Positions 24,251-35,186 of a stretch of DNA of 64,000 nucleotides are shown one piece after another. A model generated the notes under the pieces. It saw only the letters and a list, made by a program, of their open reading frames with translations. It made no database searches and was not told the DNA's origin. The stretch is taken from contig VNWV01000002.1 in assembly GCA_009801085.1 (NCBI GenBank), positions 1,922,001 through 1,986,000 of the forward strand, written 5' to 3'. Position 1 is the stretch's first letter; the number at the start of each line of letters is the position of its first letter. The translations under genes were made by a program, and so were the position numbers. The stretch comes from Lasiodiplodia sp. COLG20 (taxonomy: Eukaryota > Ascomycota > Dothideomycetes > Botryosphaeriales > Botryosphaeriaceae).

Positions 24251-24815
24251 ACGTGCTGCCCGTCTTTTTTCTTTCTTGCACATACCCCAAGACGTGCTGC
24301 AACGACGCTGCAAGACACGCATGGCCGACACGACATGCTCGAGTTTCATGAGGGGAGACCGGATTGGGATTTGGGTTTGAGCGATGGACATGTGTGGCGC
24401 TTTGTGGTGGGAAAATGAAAAGGGAAATAAAAACGGTCTGGCTGGAATGGAGTAGAGGAAAAAATAAGCGCACGGATGATGTGGATGGCGGCTCCCATGT
24501 AGACGGAGAAATCAAAAACATCAATCTGAATGAATACTGCGACCCACATGAGTGATCGTGTGTGAATCTATATGGCCAGCACAATCCCGCCTTCAAACCA
24601 GGTACTGTGGCCATATCATGTGCCAGCCCTTCAACATATCATCCCCAGAGAGAGAGATATCCATACAAAACGCCAACACCAACTAACACCCCTCGTCACG
24701 TTCTCCAAGCCTTAATCCAACCTCAACCCAAAACACCAACCACCTCTACTCCACTCTCAGCCCTCAACCGAATCAACCACCCAGCACTGCCTCCACGAAC
24801 CACTGCAGTACCCAC
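24251..24815. other. Convergent 3' region between eS12 and the DUF3602 gene
   Basis: 565 bp between two convergent genes, holding both 3' untranslated regions. No gene recognised. Confidence 0.45.
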
Positions 24816-25973
24816 TTACTTGGCGCCACTGCCGGCGCCACTGCTCCCCAAAAACGCCGCCGGCGGCGGGGGCAGCTCGCTCTCGACGACCTCTGCCACC
24901 TTCTGCTTGACGCCGCGCTCGCGCTCGCGCAGCTCCCCCCACTCGCGCCGGATCTGCTCTGCGCGGCGCTCGCTCACGTCGGAGCCCCAGACGTAGTTGC
25001 CAGCGCCGCCACGGCCGGTGCGGGCGACGGGCGTCTCGACGGTGGCCGTGGCTTGCTGTTGCTGTTGTTGCTGCTGCTGACCACCATTACCGCTGCCGTT
25101 GGTGGTGTTTTGGGGACGGGGCGCCGACGCCGTGTTCCACCAGTTGGAGCTGGAGTCGAGGTTGGAGAGCGGGGCGGGCGGCGGCTCGGCGGTCGAGGCG
25201 GCGGGGTTGGTGGTGCTGGCGCCGGCGTCGTTGACGAAGGTGCCCGTCGTCGTCAGGGTGCTGGGCGAGTAGTAGTTGCCCGCGCCGCCGCGGCCCATGT
25301 GGGCGTATTCTTGCGGAGGCGGCGGCGAGGCGGTGGTGGTGGTGGTGTCGTCCGGCGAGATGGGTGGGTTGGCGGCTTCGAGGTCTTGGGTCTGCGGGAG
25401 GGTGGATTGATTGGGTTAGTTGGTTGGTGGTTCGGGGAGAAGGAAGGGAAGTGATTGGATGGGAGTGAGGAGGAGCGAGCTGACGGGGGGACTGCGATTA
25501 GGGCGTGTGTACGTGTGCGACTTTCTTGTACGCCCGTGTTGGACGGAAGAGGTAACTCGACTGTGCCCAGTACGCAGAGCTGGGTACAGATGTAGAGCTC
25601 TGACGTCTCGCCGGCGTCAAGTCACCGTCCACGTCCCTCCGCGCTCGTAGCACCGTCCGACACACCACCGCGTGCACTAACATGCCAATACATCACTAGT
25701 CAAACCCCAGAAGAGGCTGACGCAACAGAAACGTAGGCAATAGCTAGGCACGGGTCTCGGCTCGTCGTCTGACAGCGCACACCAACGTCACACAGCCACG
25801 CAGGCCGAATCCCAGAACTGGGGGCCGCACAGGAAAAAAACAGACAAGACGAGAATAGAAAAATGGAAGACCGCATGAGGAAAGCCGAGGCGTTTGGGAC
25901 TCACCTCCGGTGCTCGTTGCTTGCTGGCCTCGACGGCCTGCTGAATGTTACCGGCGCCTCCGCGTCCCCACAT
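24816..25973 (-). CDS. DUF3602 protein with GRGGAGN repeats
   Basis: Exons 25905-25973 and 24816-25391; intron 513 bp, long for this window; 214 aa. The protein is built around three copies of the motif GRGGAGN (MWGRGGAGNIQQAV at the very start, MGRGGAGNYYSP, and TGRGGAGNYVWG), which defines the DUF3602 family of fungal proteins. Between them are Thr/Pro/Ser-rich linkers and a nine-Gln run. A charged C-terminal helix (RRAEQIRREWGELRERERG) is followed by a Pro/Ala tail. The exon 1 donor GTGAGT and the acceptor CCCGCAG were chosen because they put a GRGGAGN copy at the N terminus, the usual family arrangement. DUF3602 proteins have no settled biochemical function that I can name; the Aspergillus/Penicillium relatives include ParA-type regulators, but I would not transfer that. 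Confidence 0.8.
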
Positions 25974-27358
25974 CCTTGCTGTGGCTGTTCTTGTTTTTCT
26001 GCTATTGGAACGTTTATGTTTTTCCCCTTCTCACGCAGATCGAACGAGGTTTATCGTTCGAAGAACCGCGGATAGTTGCCGATGCCCTACACACGACAGG
26101 GTTGTCCGTAAGGCTCCTTTCCCCGAGCTTATAGCAAGCGAAATGGTGGAGGGGAAGTATGGAAAATAGTAGTACAACAATAGCAGGAAAAGAAAATACA
26201 AAAGAAAATGCTCTAGGAAGACCAAATCTCCCCGGAACCGAACGTGCCAACTCTCGGCCGATCTCCTCGTCAGTAAGAAGCAAGGCTTTGCTCGCGGCAC
26301 AGGCAGACGGTGGAGAGTTCTGGAAAATTAAGCTCCGGCTAGAGTTCTGCTGTTACCAGAGCTTGTTCTGGCCGTGACGTCGGACCTGGCAGCGATGTCG
26401 CTGGCCGAGAAGATGACCGTGTACGCGCACGGTTTTGCCGTTTGGCGAGTGGTGATATCGGCAGCTGCAGGCGCCAGGCAAACGTTAACCGCCGCGGTGC
26501 ACAGTCAGCAAGGAACGTGTCGAATGTGAGTTGATGAGTTGGCGGCCTTGTGAAACGGCTTGCAGGCTGGTGATGCGTTCTGTGAAGCAGGATCTGGAGA
26601 TTCGTCGGAGAGCGTGCCGGCGGGCTTCCCCAACGGAGGCAAGAAGCGAAAGGCCTAAAAAATTGGGACCGATGTCGCCTTTGACTCGCTGGCTTCCTGT
26701 GCGCAAATGCTTGGGCCAGTCGCGAGGCTTGATAGCGATAGAGGTCACGTTCGTAGATCGGCAGATCGGAGGGCGCGGCAGTTACGATAAACTTGTGGTC
26801 AGAGAAGCACCGCGAGCAAAGTCTGGGCGTCGGTGTGGGGTGCGCCGCGGCCATCAGCTCACGTCCGCGCCCGCACCTCGCTTGCCGCTGATGATGTCAA
26901 CCTCGGCCAAGCCTCTCTCCCCGCCAGCATCTTCCTTCAGCGGAACTCTCGGCATCAGCTCACAGGATCACCGATCCCAGACAGTCACCAGACACACATC
27001 ATGGTAGAACAATATGACTTTGCCATAGATACCTAACTAGCACGTATCATCAAGACTGCAGCAGTCGCGAAGCAGAAGCCAAGCAAAAAAATCAAAGTCG
27101 CCTCGACACAAGCCTGTCCGTAAGAGGCGCCTGCAGAGTTACTCCACTCCACCCAGTTCCGTCCACTCCTGGTTTGACTCCGAAGAAAAGAAATACAAAG
27201 GAAAACAAGAATGAACGAGGCTCCTTTCTGCATCGCCTCTGCTCCAGCCGTAGCTTGGAGTCCACAAATCTCATCCACGAGAACTAAGGAAAAGGGAATG
27301 CAGTTCCGTTCCGTACCTGAGCATCATAATACACGTAAACTTTTGAGCAACAGCGTCC
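25974..27358. other. Gene-free region between DUF3602 gene promoter and pacC 3' end
   Basis: 1.4 kb with no recognised gene. The left end is the DUF3602 promoter; the right end (27000-27358) is the likely pacC 3' untranslated region. Open frames around 26340-27000 have no family features. Confidence 0.45.
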
Positions 27359-29353
27359 TTACTCGCTGTCTTGCACAGCTCGTAGGACCGGGTACAAACT
27401 GCGCTCCTCCTCCGACATAGCAGGGCCGCCGCGTTCTTCTGCCTCTTGCTTGACTTCCGCAGAGTGCTCATCTTCGTACTCGCCGCGCTCGAGCTTCACC
27501 TTGATGAATGCCCGCAGCTCCTCGATCATGCGCATGTTCTGTACCCACGCCTCGTTGTCCTGCTCCGAAGCGCCCTGCTCAGACTGGTGCTCCGAGGCAG
27601 CCTCAGAGTGCTCACCAGGGGAGCGGAGCGACGGATCAAGCGGAGGAGGCGACTGGATGGCGAGCTTGTGAACGTCCTTGCGAAGACCATCACGGTCGAC
27701 CGAGTTGCGGCGCGACGCGCTTGGAGTAGAGTCGTTGTCCGACATGTCCATCGCATCCTCGTCGCGCGACGGGCGGGACTTCTGCAGCTGGTTGCCCGAC
27801 CACCTCCTGCGACCGTCAGAGTCGAAGGGAGCAAGGTTAGGAGCGTTGCTGGTCGCCGGATAGCTGCCTGCGATGTCCGACATGGCGCTGACAGAGGGGA
27901 GAGTCGGGTACATCGAGATGTTAGGCCGCGACACGGGCGAGATGGTTTGACCAGAGTGAACAGAGCCGGGAGACTGGCCCGACGTGTACGACATGACGCT
28001 CGACGCCGGAGTCAGCGCAGGAGTCTCAGTTGCCGGCGCGGAAAGGGGCGCAAGCGTGGTGGCGTGGGACGACTGGGGCTGCTGAGCGTGAGTGCCCGGG
28101 GGCGAGTTGCTCGAGCGGTAGTTGAAGCCAGAGTGGAGGTAGTGAGCACCCGGCTGCGCGACGCCAGCGGCCGCAGCCTGCTTAGGGTTCTCGTAGATGG
28201 TCGACTGGAGCTGCTCCAGCACCTGATCAACGTCGATCAGGTCGCTCTTAGTCCTGAGGTTAGGCATGCTAGGCATTGGAAGAGAGTACTGGTGCGACGG
28301 ACTTGGACCGTGGCCGGTGGGAGAGACCATGGCGGGCGCGGCATGGTACTCAGGACCGCCGTAGCCAGCAAGGAGCGGGAGCTGGCCCTGGATGCCCATG
28401 AGGCGCTGGCCAACGTCGTAGTACGTCGTAGGATCGATCTCGCGGCGCTTGACGCTGCCGAAGAACTCATTCAGGGCGTCGAAAGTGGCCTTCTTACGGA
28501 CCTCGTAGTCGCTCTGCAGGGTCTGGTGGTTGACGGCATAGTAGACGGGGCCATAGGCCGAGTTGGTCTGCGAGCCGCCATAGAAGGCACCGCCAGCAGC
28601 GGCACCGGGGTGGCCATAAGCAGAGTTGGCACCCATGCCATCCTGATAGAAGCCGCTCGCTGCTCCAGCAAGCGCCTGCAAGTCAGCGACATCTGCCAGA
28701 CGTATTAGAACTGAAAAACGGAGAAGGGAGGCGGTCACGGTGCTTCTAGAACATCGCAGCGAGAGATAGACTTACGCTTTCCAGCCTGGCCGGGATAGCC
28801 GCCTCCGGCACTTCCGTGAGGGTTGCCGCGGTTGGGTTCGGGCGAGCGCAGAAGGACTGAGTCGTCGGCGTGCGTCTTCACGTGCTTCTTGAGATCCTGC
28901 GGGCGCTTGAAGGCCTTGCCGCAGAAGTCGCACTTGTGCGGCTTCAGCGGGACGTGGACGCGGATGTGCGAGGTGATGTGGTCACGCTTGACGGTCGTGG
29001 TGCGGCAGTTGCCCCACTGACAGGTCAAGTTGAGATTGTTGGTGCTCTTGCGGCCAACGTGACGCTCGCAGACGTGGTCCTGGACGCAGTTAGCTTGCCG
29101 GCCGGGCGCGGGCGCAGGGGCGCTGGATACTCACGTAGAGGAGCTCCGCGGTGCTCAGGCGCTCGCCGCAGTTCTGCCACTGGCAGGTGAGCGAGTCGCC
29201 GCCGCCGGCGGTGGTGGGAGTGGCGGGCGCCTGCTGCTGGACAGGCGTCTGTGCCTGGGCGACGGGCTGCTGCGGCTGCTGCTGGGGAGTGCTCGCGGTC
29301 TGCGCGGGCGCGGCAGCGGGCGCCGCAGAGGGATTCTCAGCGATGGCCGACAT
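27359..29353 (-). CDS. pacC: pH-response zinc-finger transcription factor PacC/Rim101
   Basis: Master regulator of ambient-pH gene expression. Exons 29135-29353, 28776-29079 and 27359-28692; introns 55 and 83 bp; about 618 aa. Three C2H2 fingers lie near the N terminus: finger 1 begins CQWQNC at residue 57 and is split by intron 1 after LLY; finger 2 is [23 protein letters not shown]; finger 3 is [21 protein letters not shown] and is rich in basic residues, as in the known nuclear-localisation region. Downstream are [27 protein letters not shown], the conserved region around the signalling-dependent protease site, and an acidic tail ending [19 protein letters not shown]. In Aspergillus the full-length protein is closed and is cut in two steps at alkaline pH to activate it. 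The start is the ATG at 29353. GCCAAG sites just upstream suggest self-regulation. Confidence 0.97.
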
Positions 29354-29354
29354 G

Positions 29355-29404
29355 GCCAAGAGCGCGCGTTGGTGTTGAGTGGGCGTCTCGAGTCTTGGCT
29401 TGGC
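29355..29404. promoter_or_regulatory. Cluster of GCCAAG PacC-type sites beside the pacC start
   Basis: Three copies of the PacC core GCCARG lie within 51 bp of the pacC start codon: GCCAAG at 29355-29360 and two overlapping copies on the other strand at 29394-29399 and 29399-29404. Further copies lie at 29817, 30137, 30206 and 30268. The consensus is known for Aspergillus PacC; binding here is inferred. Confidence 0.5.
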
Positions 29405-32400
29405 GGAAGCACAGAGCGCGTGGTTGAGCGCTTGAAAAAAAGAGCAAAGAACTTGCAGCGGTGAGAGGGATGCTAAGGGCGGGCGCTCGTCGCGCTCTTG
29501 GACTCAGCGGAAATCTGGGGGTTAAGAGTCTCGTGCCGTTGCACGCCGGGCTTGGGAGAGGAGGACTGAGGGCTGGGGCGTGCGGGCGTTTTGAGATTTC
29601 TAGGCGTGCCGGGTCAGGCGGGGAGGACTTGGTCCGCTGCTTCTCGGCACAGCTGGGGGCGTTGGCGCAGCGTCGGACCAAGCAGCGCAGCTGGAGCAGG
29701 CGCCGGCTAATTATCCATTCGGGCGCCGACGGGCAGCACAGCCCCCTTCTGCGCGCGTTGCGTCGCTTTGCATTACGAGAAGTGGCCGCACCCATGCACC
29801 CGTGGGCGCCATGGCTCTTGGCATTCTTGCAACTTGCCTAGCGCGTCGCTCCGCCGGCACGTCGCAGCCTGCATCGCGCCCATTCGCCCACGCGCCCGTA
29901 TCAGCCCAAGAGGTCTCCAGCCCACGACATCTCGCCCTCGCCCGCCCGGCCCGCGGCCTCTCCCTCGCCAGCGCCCTCACCGCGCCTGTCGTGCAAGTCG
30001 CCGCCGCCCGGCACGACTCAGCGCCAAAAAGCCACGCCAGAACGTGCTCGCAAGCGCCCTGCGTCGCGCACCCGTCTGCCGGCTTGTCGCACCACTGCCA
30101 GATGCTTGTCCCGACTCGCCCAGCCATTCTGCGGCCCTTGGCGGCGCCAGAGGCAGCGTCCAAGACTCGCGGGCGAAGCGGAGCACCGGCCACTGAGCGC
30201 AATTACTTGGCCGCTGAGCGCGGAACGCTTGACGTCTTCGCGCCGTCTCGAATATCGCGCAGCCGCTCTTGGCCCAGCGGCCGCCCCCGTGGCCAAATAG
30301 CAGGGCCCTCCGGCTCCAGTACCTAGCAAGAAGGAGCCCCGACTACCCGAGCAAGCCTCATCTCCCCTTCGTTTACGGCAAGATTGCTCCCCCGCCCGGG
30401 GACGCACACCTTGCGCACCACACCCATCCCTTTGCCTCCGCGTGCGTCCAGCCCTCCTCCATCGTGTGCCGCGTCTTTGTCCTCCCGTGAAGGAATGCAG
30501 CGCCCTGCATGGCGCCATTTGCCGGATCGACGGCATGGCCTGGCTTCGCCCGCGTGTGCCCACCTAAGACTACTCCACGCCACCAGCCAGCCGGATGACT
30601 GAGAGTAGGCGCCCGCAGTAAACTGGCTGGGAAGCGCTATTGTTGTTTTGCGCGTAGTCAGCACTGGCTGCGCCATCCTAATCCTGCTCACGCTATCGCT
30701 CCCGCGTCTGCTGTCGTCCGGAACATGCCAATCATCTCTACCTGGCGCCCCTTGCCCGCCTGCCGGAGTTCCAGGAATAGGGATTTCAGGGCCCGATCTG
30801 CTTGTCCGCTGCCAGCTTGGCGCTCCGCGCTACAGCAAACAGTCCTGGCCATGCCGATCCGCAGTCACTGAGTTCCAGGCGGCTTGGGAACTGCACTGCG
30901 CCTCTGATCGTACGAAATCTTATCTTGCAGAATGACGCGGCCTTTGTGCTGCCCTCAGATTGGCCGGAAATGACACTGAAAGCGCGCGGGAGTCGATGGT
31001 GTTGCTGTGGGCGCATCAGTGTTTCTTCCTTGCCGCCCTCAGCTGCAGTGCTGGGAGGCTGCGGGCTGAGGATGCCGTCGCCTTTCCCACCAATCCTGCG
31101 CGCAAACACGCGCCCTCGCTGGTGGAGAGGCTTGATCTCGTCCCAAGTCGACGTCCAAGGTGCAGTTAGTCCTGGTGCCAAGCTATTCTTCACGCCAAGC
31201 CCTACGACTACTCCTCTCCGCCCTTGCGTCAGCCTCACAATGAAAGACATAACGGCCGGAGATCTGCTCGGTTGCGAGTAGATTCCAGCCGTTCGGTTTC
31301 AGACAATCCAGGCACCACCCAATCGCCGCGCCCCGGCTTTGTCGCTTGCCTCAGGAATGCTGTCCACCCTTTCTTCACGCCAGCGCCGCCACCCTTTCTT
31401 CAGGGGCTCTATGCCCTACAGGGCGCTGAACCCGCCTTGCCTCATCGAGCGCGTCTGACTTGTGTATCTGATCTGCGCGCCTGCCGTAACACAGTCCATT
31501 GTACTCCCGCTAATCGCATCGCGCTGCCGGCCAATCCCCCAGAGGGAATGGAAAACAGGACCGGGATGCAGCAGGGACATGGATGAACGGCCCAAAACTT
31601 TGTTCCTTCACAGAGGCGCAGCCGAATGCGTTGTCATTGATCGCGGTGCGGCGCCGATGGCGACCATGTGTGATCAGACGTATCTACCCGCTTTTGGATA
31701 ATGAGGGGGCGTCCAACCAGCATACCGTAATCGTATTGTGAGCGATTCATACGTTGAGCTATGGACGGAGTGTCAGAATAATCTGGAAAAGGCGCGGGCG
31801 GTAATGCAGCCGCTACGCTGAAGTGAGTGTGTGCGCTCTGCCGCCCAGTCCCGCCTCCGCATTCGCAGCCACACCGCTGCTTCCGCTCAGTGCACGTCTC
31901 TCAAGGGGGTCCAGTTTCCCCGCGGAGTCCGTTTCCCCGATTCCTTCCGTATTGTTAATTTCCTCTTCGCAGGTGGCTAGGTGTCTAGTTGGCAGGGAAC
32001 AATCTGGACGCCCTTGCTGAGACAAGCCGGCTCGAGATGGCCCCTTGATGGGGATTCATTGACGATCTGCTGATGGTCGCTTCTTTCTGTCCGGCTGCAG
32101 AAATCTGTGACGAATATTGCTTGGAGTGGAGATTCCTGGTTCTGGTCGAGGTGAGTAAGGGAGGCTCTCCAGACCCTGGTCGATGCAGGTTTGTACTCCC
32201 ATCTGCGGCAACTGCCGACTTTTTGTGCGACATCAATCTTTCTTCTGAAGTGTGCGTGAAGACTGGCCTGCCATTGCCGTCGTAGGGGGGTTCGAGCTTC
32301 CCCCCGTGGTCGAAACGTCTCGTTCGCTCTCGTTGACATCTGGACGTACGCGCGTGCCGCTGAGAAAAGCAACACTATGGACGAGAAAAAAACATCCTCT

Positions 32401-33336
32401 CGCGATATGACCTATCACTTTTCCAAACGCCATCGCGTCTAGCATGATGGCACAGCATTGACTCACGAAACTTTTCATGGTACCATCACACTGTCAAAAC
32501 CCCAGAAGACAAGCTTGTCTACGACAAGCTTCAGCAGCAACTCTTCTTTGCCGATCGCAAGCACCTCGGCCCACCCTACAAGACATCCAAGAGTAATGCG
32601 AACCAGGTCTCAACATGCCGTGGACCGACGCTTTTCTCGCCTTTCCGTCCTATTCCCGGCGGTTCGTTCCACTCCAGTCGAGATGCCGCTCATGCATGTG
32701 AGACCCCCCCATGCTGCCACGACGGCTTGTCAATGTCTTGTTGTAAGACTTTGCCTCATACCGAGCGCAGTTGCCGCCGGCCACAGCCGCGCGCCTGGCG
32801 CGCATGCAGACGGTGTGACCGGTCTCAGATGGATGCAGCGTGGTATAGTAGCCTGCACGATCGAACGCATGTGTCTTTGGGGGGACGATGAGCGGTGTGT
32901 AAGCATCACTGCTCAGGCGGCTTTGAGCTGAATGCTGTTCGAGGACCTGGCGATGCCCCTCCAGTTGCTGAGGAGAGCGTCAGAACGCTCGATACTCATA
33001 GCTGTGGCCTTGAGTTTCCGAGGGAAAGGGGGCTGGAAGTGAATGGTGGCGTGGGAGCACGCCAAGAATGGTACTCCACCGGTCGCGCTGTTCAGCCGTC
33101 TGCGCCCCTTAACTCTGCGAACTCGGTATACACGAGAAATCGCGATACCACACAAGGCCAGAGAGAGGCAGACCCTTCAAAAGAGTCTTTCGAAGTGGAA
33201 GTGTTTCTGCAAGTCGAAATTCACATCGAATCCCAACTCAAGGCGCTGTGATCATCTCGCAGCCATCGTCTAGTTGACCACAGGCGACGCAGCTACAGCT
33301 CGACTCCTTCCAGAACACCAGGTGCAAGATTCGACA
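29405..33336. other. Gene-poor region upstream of pacC
   Basis: Nearly 4 kb. 29405-30700 is very GC-rich and probably the pacC promoter and leader. 30700-33336 is of mixed composition, and I recognise no gene, RNA or transposon in it. The longest frames are 150-160 codons and look random in composition. Confidence 0.45.
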
Positions 33337-34066
33337 TCATGAATGCTCATCTTTCCTAGCAGACGTTCTCCTTCCCTGGCAGTCGTACGTCCCGATCCAG
33401 CGCTGCTCACCATACGGATTGTGCCCAGCGAACCAGCGGTTCAACGTCTCCTGCAGACAACCCAAGTTCCTCAGCAGCCCATCTGCCTTACCCTCGTCCA
33501 AGCACGGATAGCTGCTGCTGCTGGCGGGGAACCAGCCGTTGCAGCCGCCCATGACCGAACAGGGGTCTTGTTGCCGTGGGCATCGGGCTGAGGCCCGCAG
33601 GGAGTAGCCGGCACTGGCTTCAACGTTATTCGTCGAGGGATGCTGTCGGCGCGACGGCCGCTGCCCTTAGGACAGTTGGCGCAGTCGACCCGCATCAGGC
33701 ACGGCGCAGGTGGGCCTGTCGGCGGACCGGGTTGCACGACAACCACAACTCCTGCATCTCCAAGAAAGCGGGCGTGGCCGGGCCGATGCGGTGTCCGCAC
33801 GCATAGACCTATGTGTAGCCGTTGCAGTAGAGTGTGGTGAAGTTGGGATCCGGCGGCGGGTACAGCGGGTACGGCGGGTTTCATTCGAGATTTGTGTTGA
33901 ACCAGTCCCACGCTGCGGTTCGGTCCGCTTCCCGGCCTCACTTCTTCGAGGGGTTAGCTTCGGCGTTCGGGTTGGCGCCAATGCCTGGGTTTGTCGATTA
34001 GGCAATAGTGATGCCTACCGGTAGGAGGGCGCTGGAAAGAGTGAGGGTGAGCTTTGAGAGCGCCAT
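33337..34066 (-). pseudogene. Broken small secreted cysteine-containing protein gene
   Basis: Read on the minus strand from the ATG at 34066, one frame gives a credible signal peptide (MALSKLTLTLSSALLPVGIT). It continues for about 125 codons through PPDPNFTTLYCNGYT and VYACGHRIGPATP, but it is cut by four stop codons (TAA, TGA, TGA, TAG). Protein-like sequence then passes to a second frame (PCLMRVDCANCPKGSG) and a third (DPCSVMGGCNGWFPASSS... to the stop at 33337, with GCLQETLNRWFAGHNPYGE). The pattern is that of a gene damaged by at least four nonsense changes and two frame shifts. Every stop is one C-to-T change from a sense codon, which fits RIP or deamination but does not prove it. The family is not recognised. 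Introns could explain one frame change but not the stops. Confidence 0.45.
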
Positions 34067-35186
34067 TGGAGGTTGGTTGCAGGTAAGCAAGAATTGTGAT
34101 TCCTGACTGAGAGATAGAAATTTACTTGTTACTACTGACAGGGTCATCCACCATTTTGCTGATGATCCATGGTAGAGATGATTCCAGCCTTGTCGTCCGC
34201 CACGAATGCATCTCTGACATCCACGCCGCGATACCCCAGCAGGCGCATGCCTTGACCAGATACAACAGCGGATATTCTATTCCTCAGACACCATGTATCA
34301 GTGACAGCTAGGTACCTCGCTACCAAAAGAGACAGTCTCGCCAAATTTCGAAGCATCGGTCCTTTACCGGGGTGTCCGCACAAACTTGCCGTGTCCGAAA
34401 AGAAAAAAGCATGTTCGACAGCATCCAATAGGATCGGTCAGGCCCATACTGTAGGAAGAACGAAGGATGATGGTGGCTACGGGTACGTGACGGCCCGTTG
34501 GTGGCTGCTTAAATCTGGACGTGCGTGGTTGAACTATTACCCGATTAGGCAATCCCGGGTGGCCCTTTTGTAGATCCAAACGGACCGACCCCAAGTGAGT
34601 CTTAAGCCAAGAGCCCTGATTGCGCTGCTTCTTACAGGTAGCCTGTTTTTCATCCTTGCGACCAAGAGAAGTTCCAGTGGTTGTACAAATTGATCAGTCT
34701 TGTGATAGTACGATAAACAGCTTCATATGGGCGGGGGAAAAACAAGTCTACATTCAAACACCCAACCAGCAGGACTTGAATCCTTAACGCCATTTTTTAT
34801 GGATGTATGTATACCCCGCCCCGAAAACGTAGTAGGTCCTACAGAAATTCGAAATAAAGTATGAAGGTTCTAAACAGATGTTGCTTGGCCCGAGTTGAAA
34901 CGCAAGGAGACAAAAAAGAAATGCAAAACGTACAACAGCCGAGATTTCCCAATGGTCACCCACTTGAGTACGGCTGTAGGGCAAACGTTTTACGAGAGCA
35001 TTTGCTGGAGGAGTTAGAGGGTGTAGGCGCCCATTCTCCCGGTCGTGGTTGTTAGTGTGTGATTCAATGGTGGTGTGGAACGGTGAAAACACAGTGGCGA
35101 TTCCCATAAAGATGGGAGAATTCCGGCCAACCTTTCTGATTTTTTAGCGGGGAATCGATCCGGTCATGACACACTCACCAGTCCTG
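34067..35186. other. Intergenic region containing repeat copy A
   Basis: 1.1 kb with no gene recognised. It contains one copy of a diverged dispersed repeat at 34559-34662 (listed separately). The right end is the 3' flank of the Lys/Glu-rich protein gene. Confidence 0.45.
34559..34662 (+). repeat. Dispersed repeat, copy A
   Basis: Resembles two other segments of the window in the shared order GTGGCC, AAGTGAGTCTTAAGC, GCGCT, GGTAGCCTGTTTT and CATCCTTGC. It is the most divergent and shortest of the three copies and has no C2H2-type gene next to it. Confidence 0.6.

Noticed and set aside
27446..28708. 420-codon plus-strand frame opposite pacC
   Set aside because: Antisense shadow of the pacC third exon, rich in Arg/Val/Leu as expected of such shadows.
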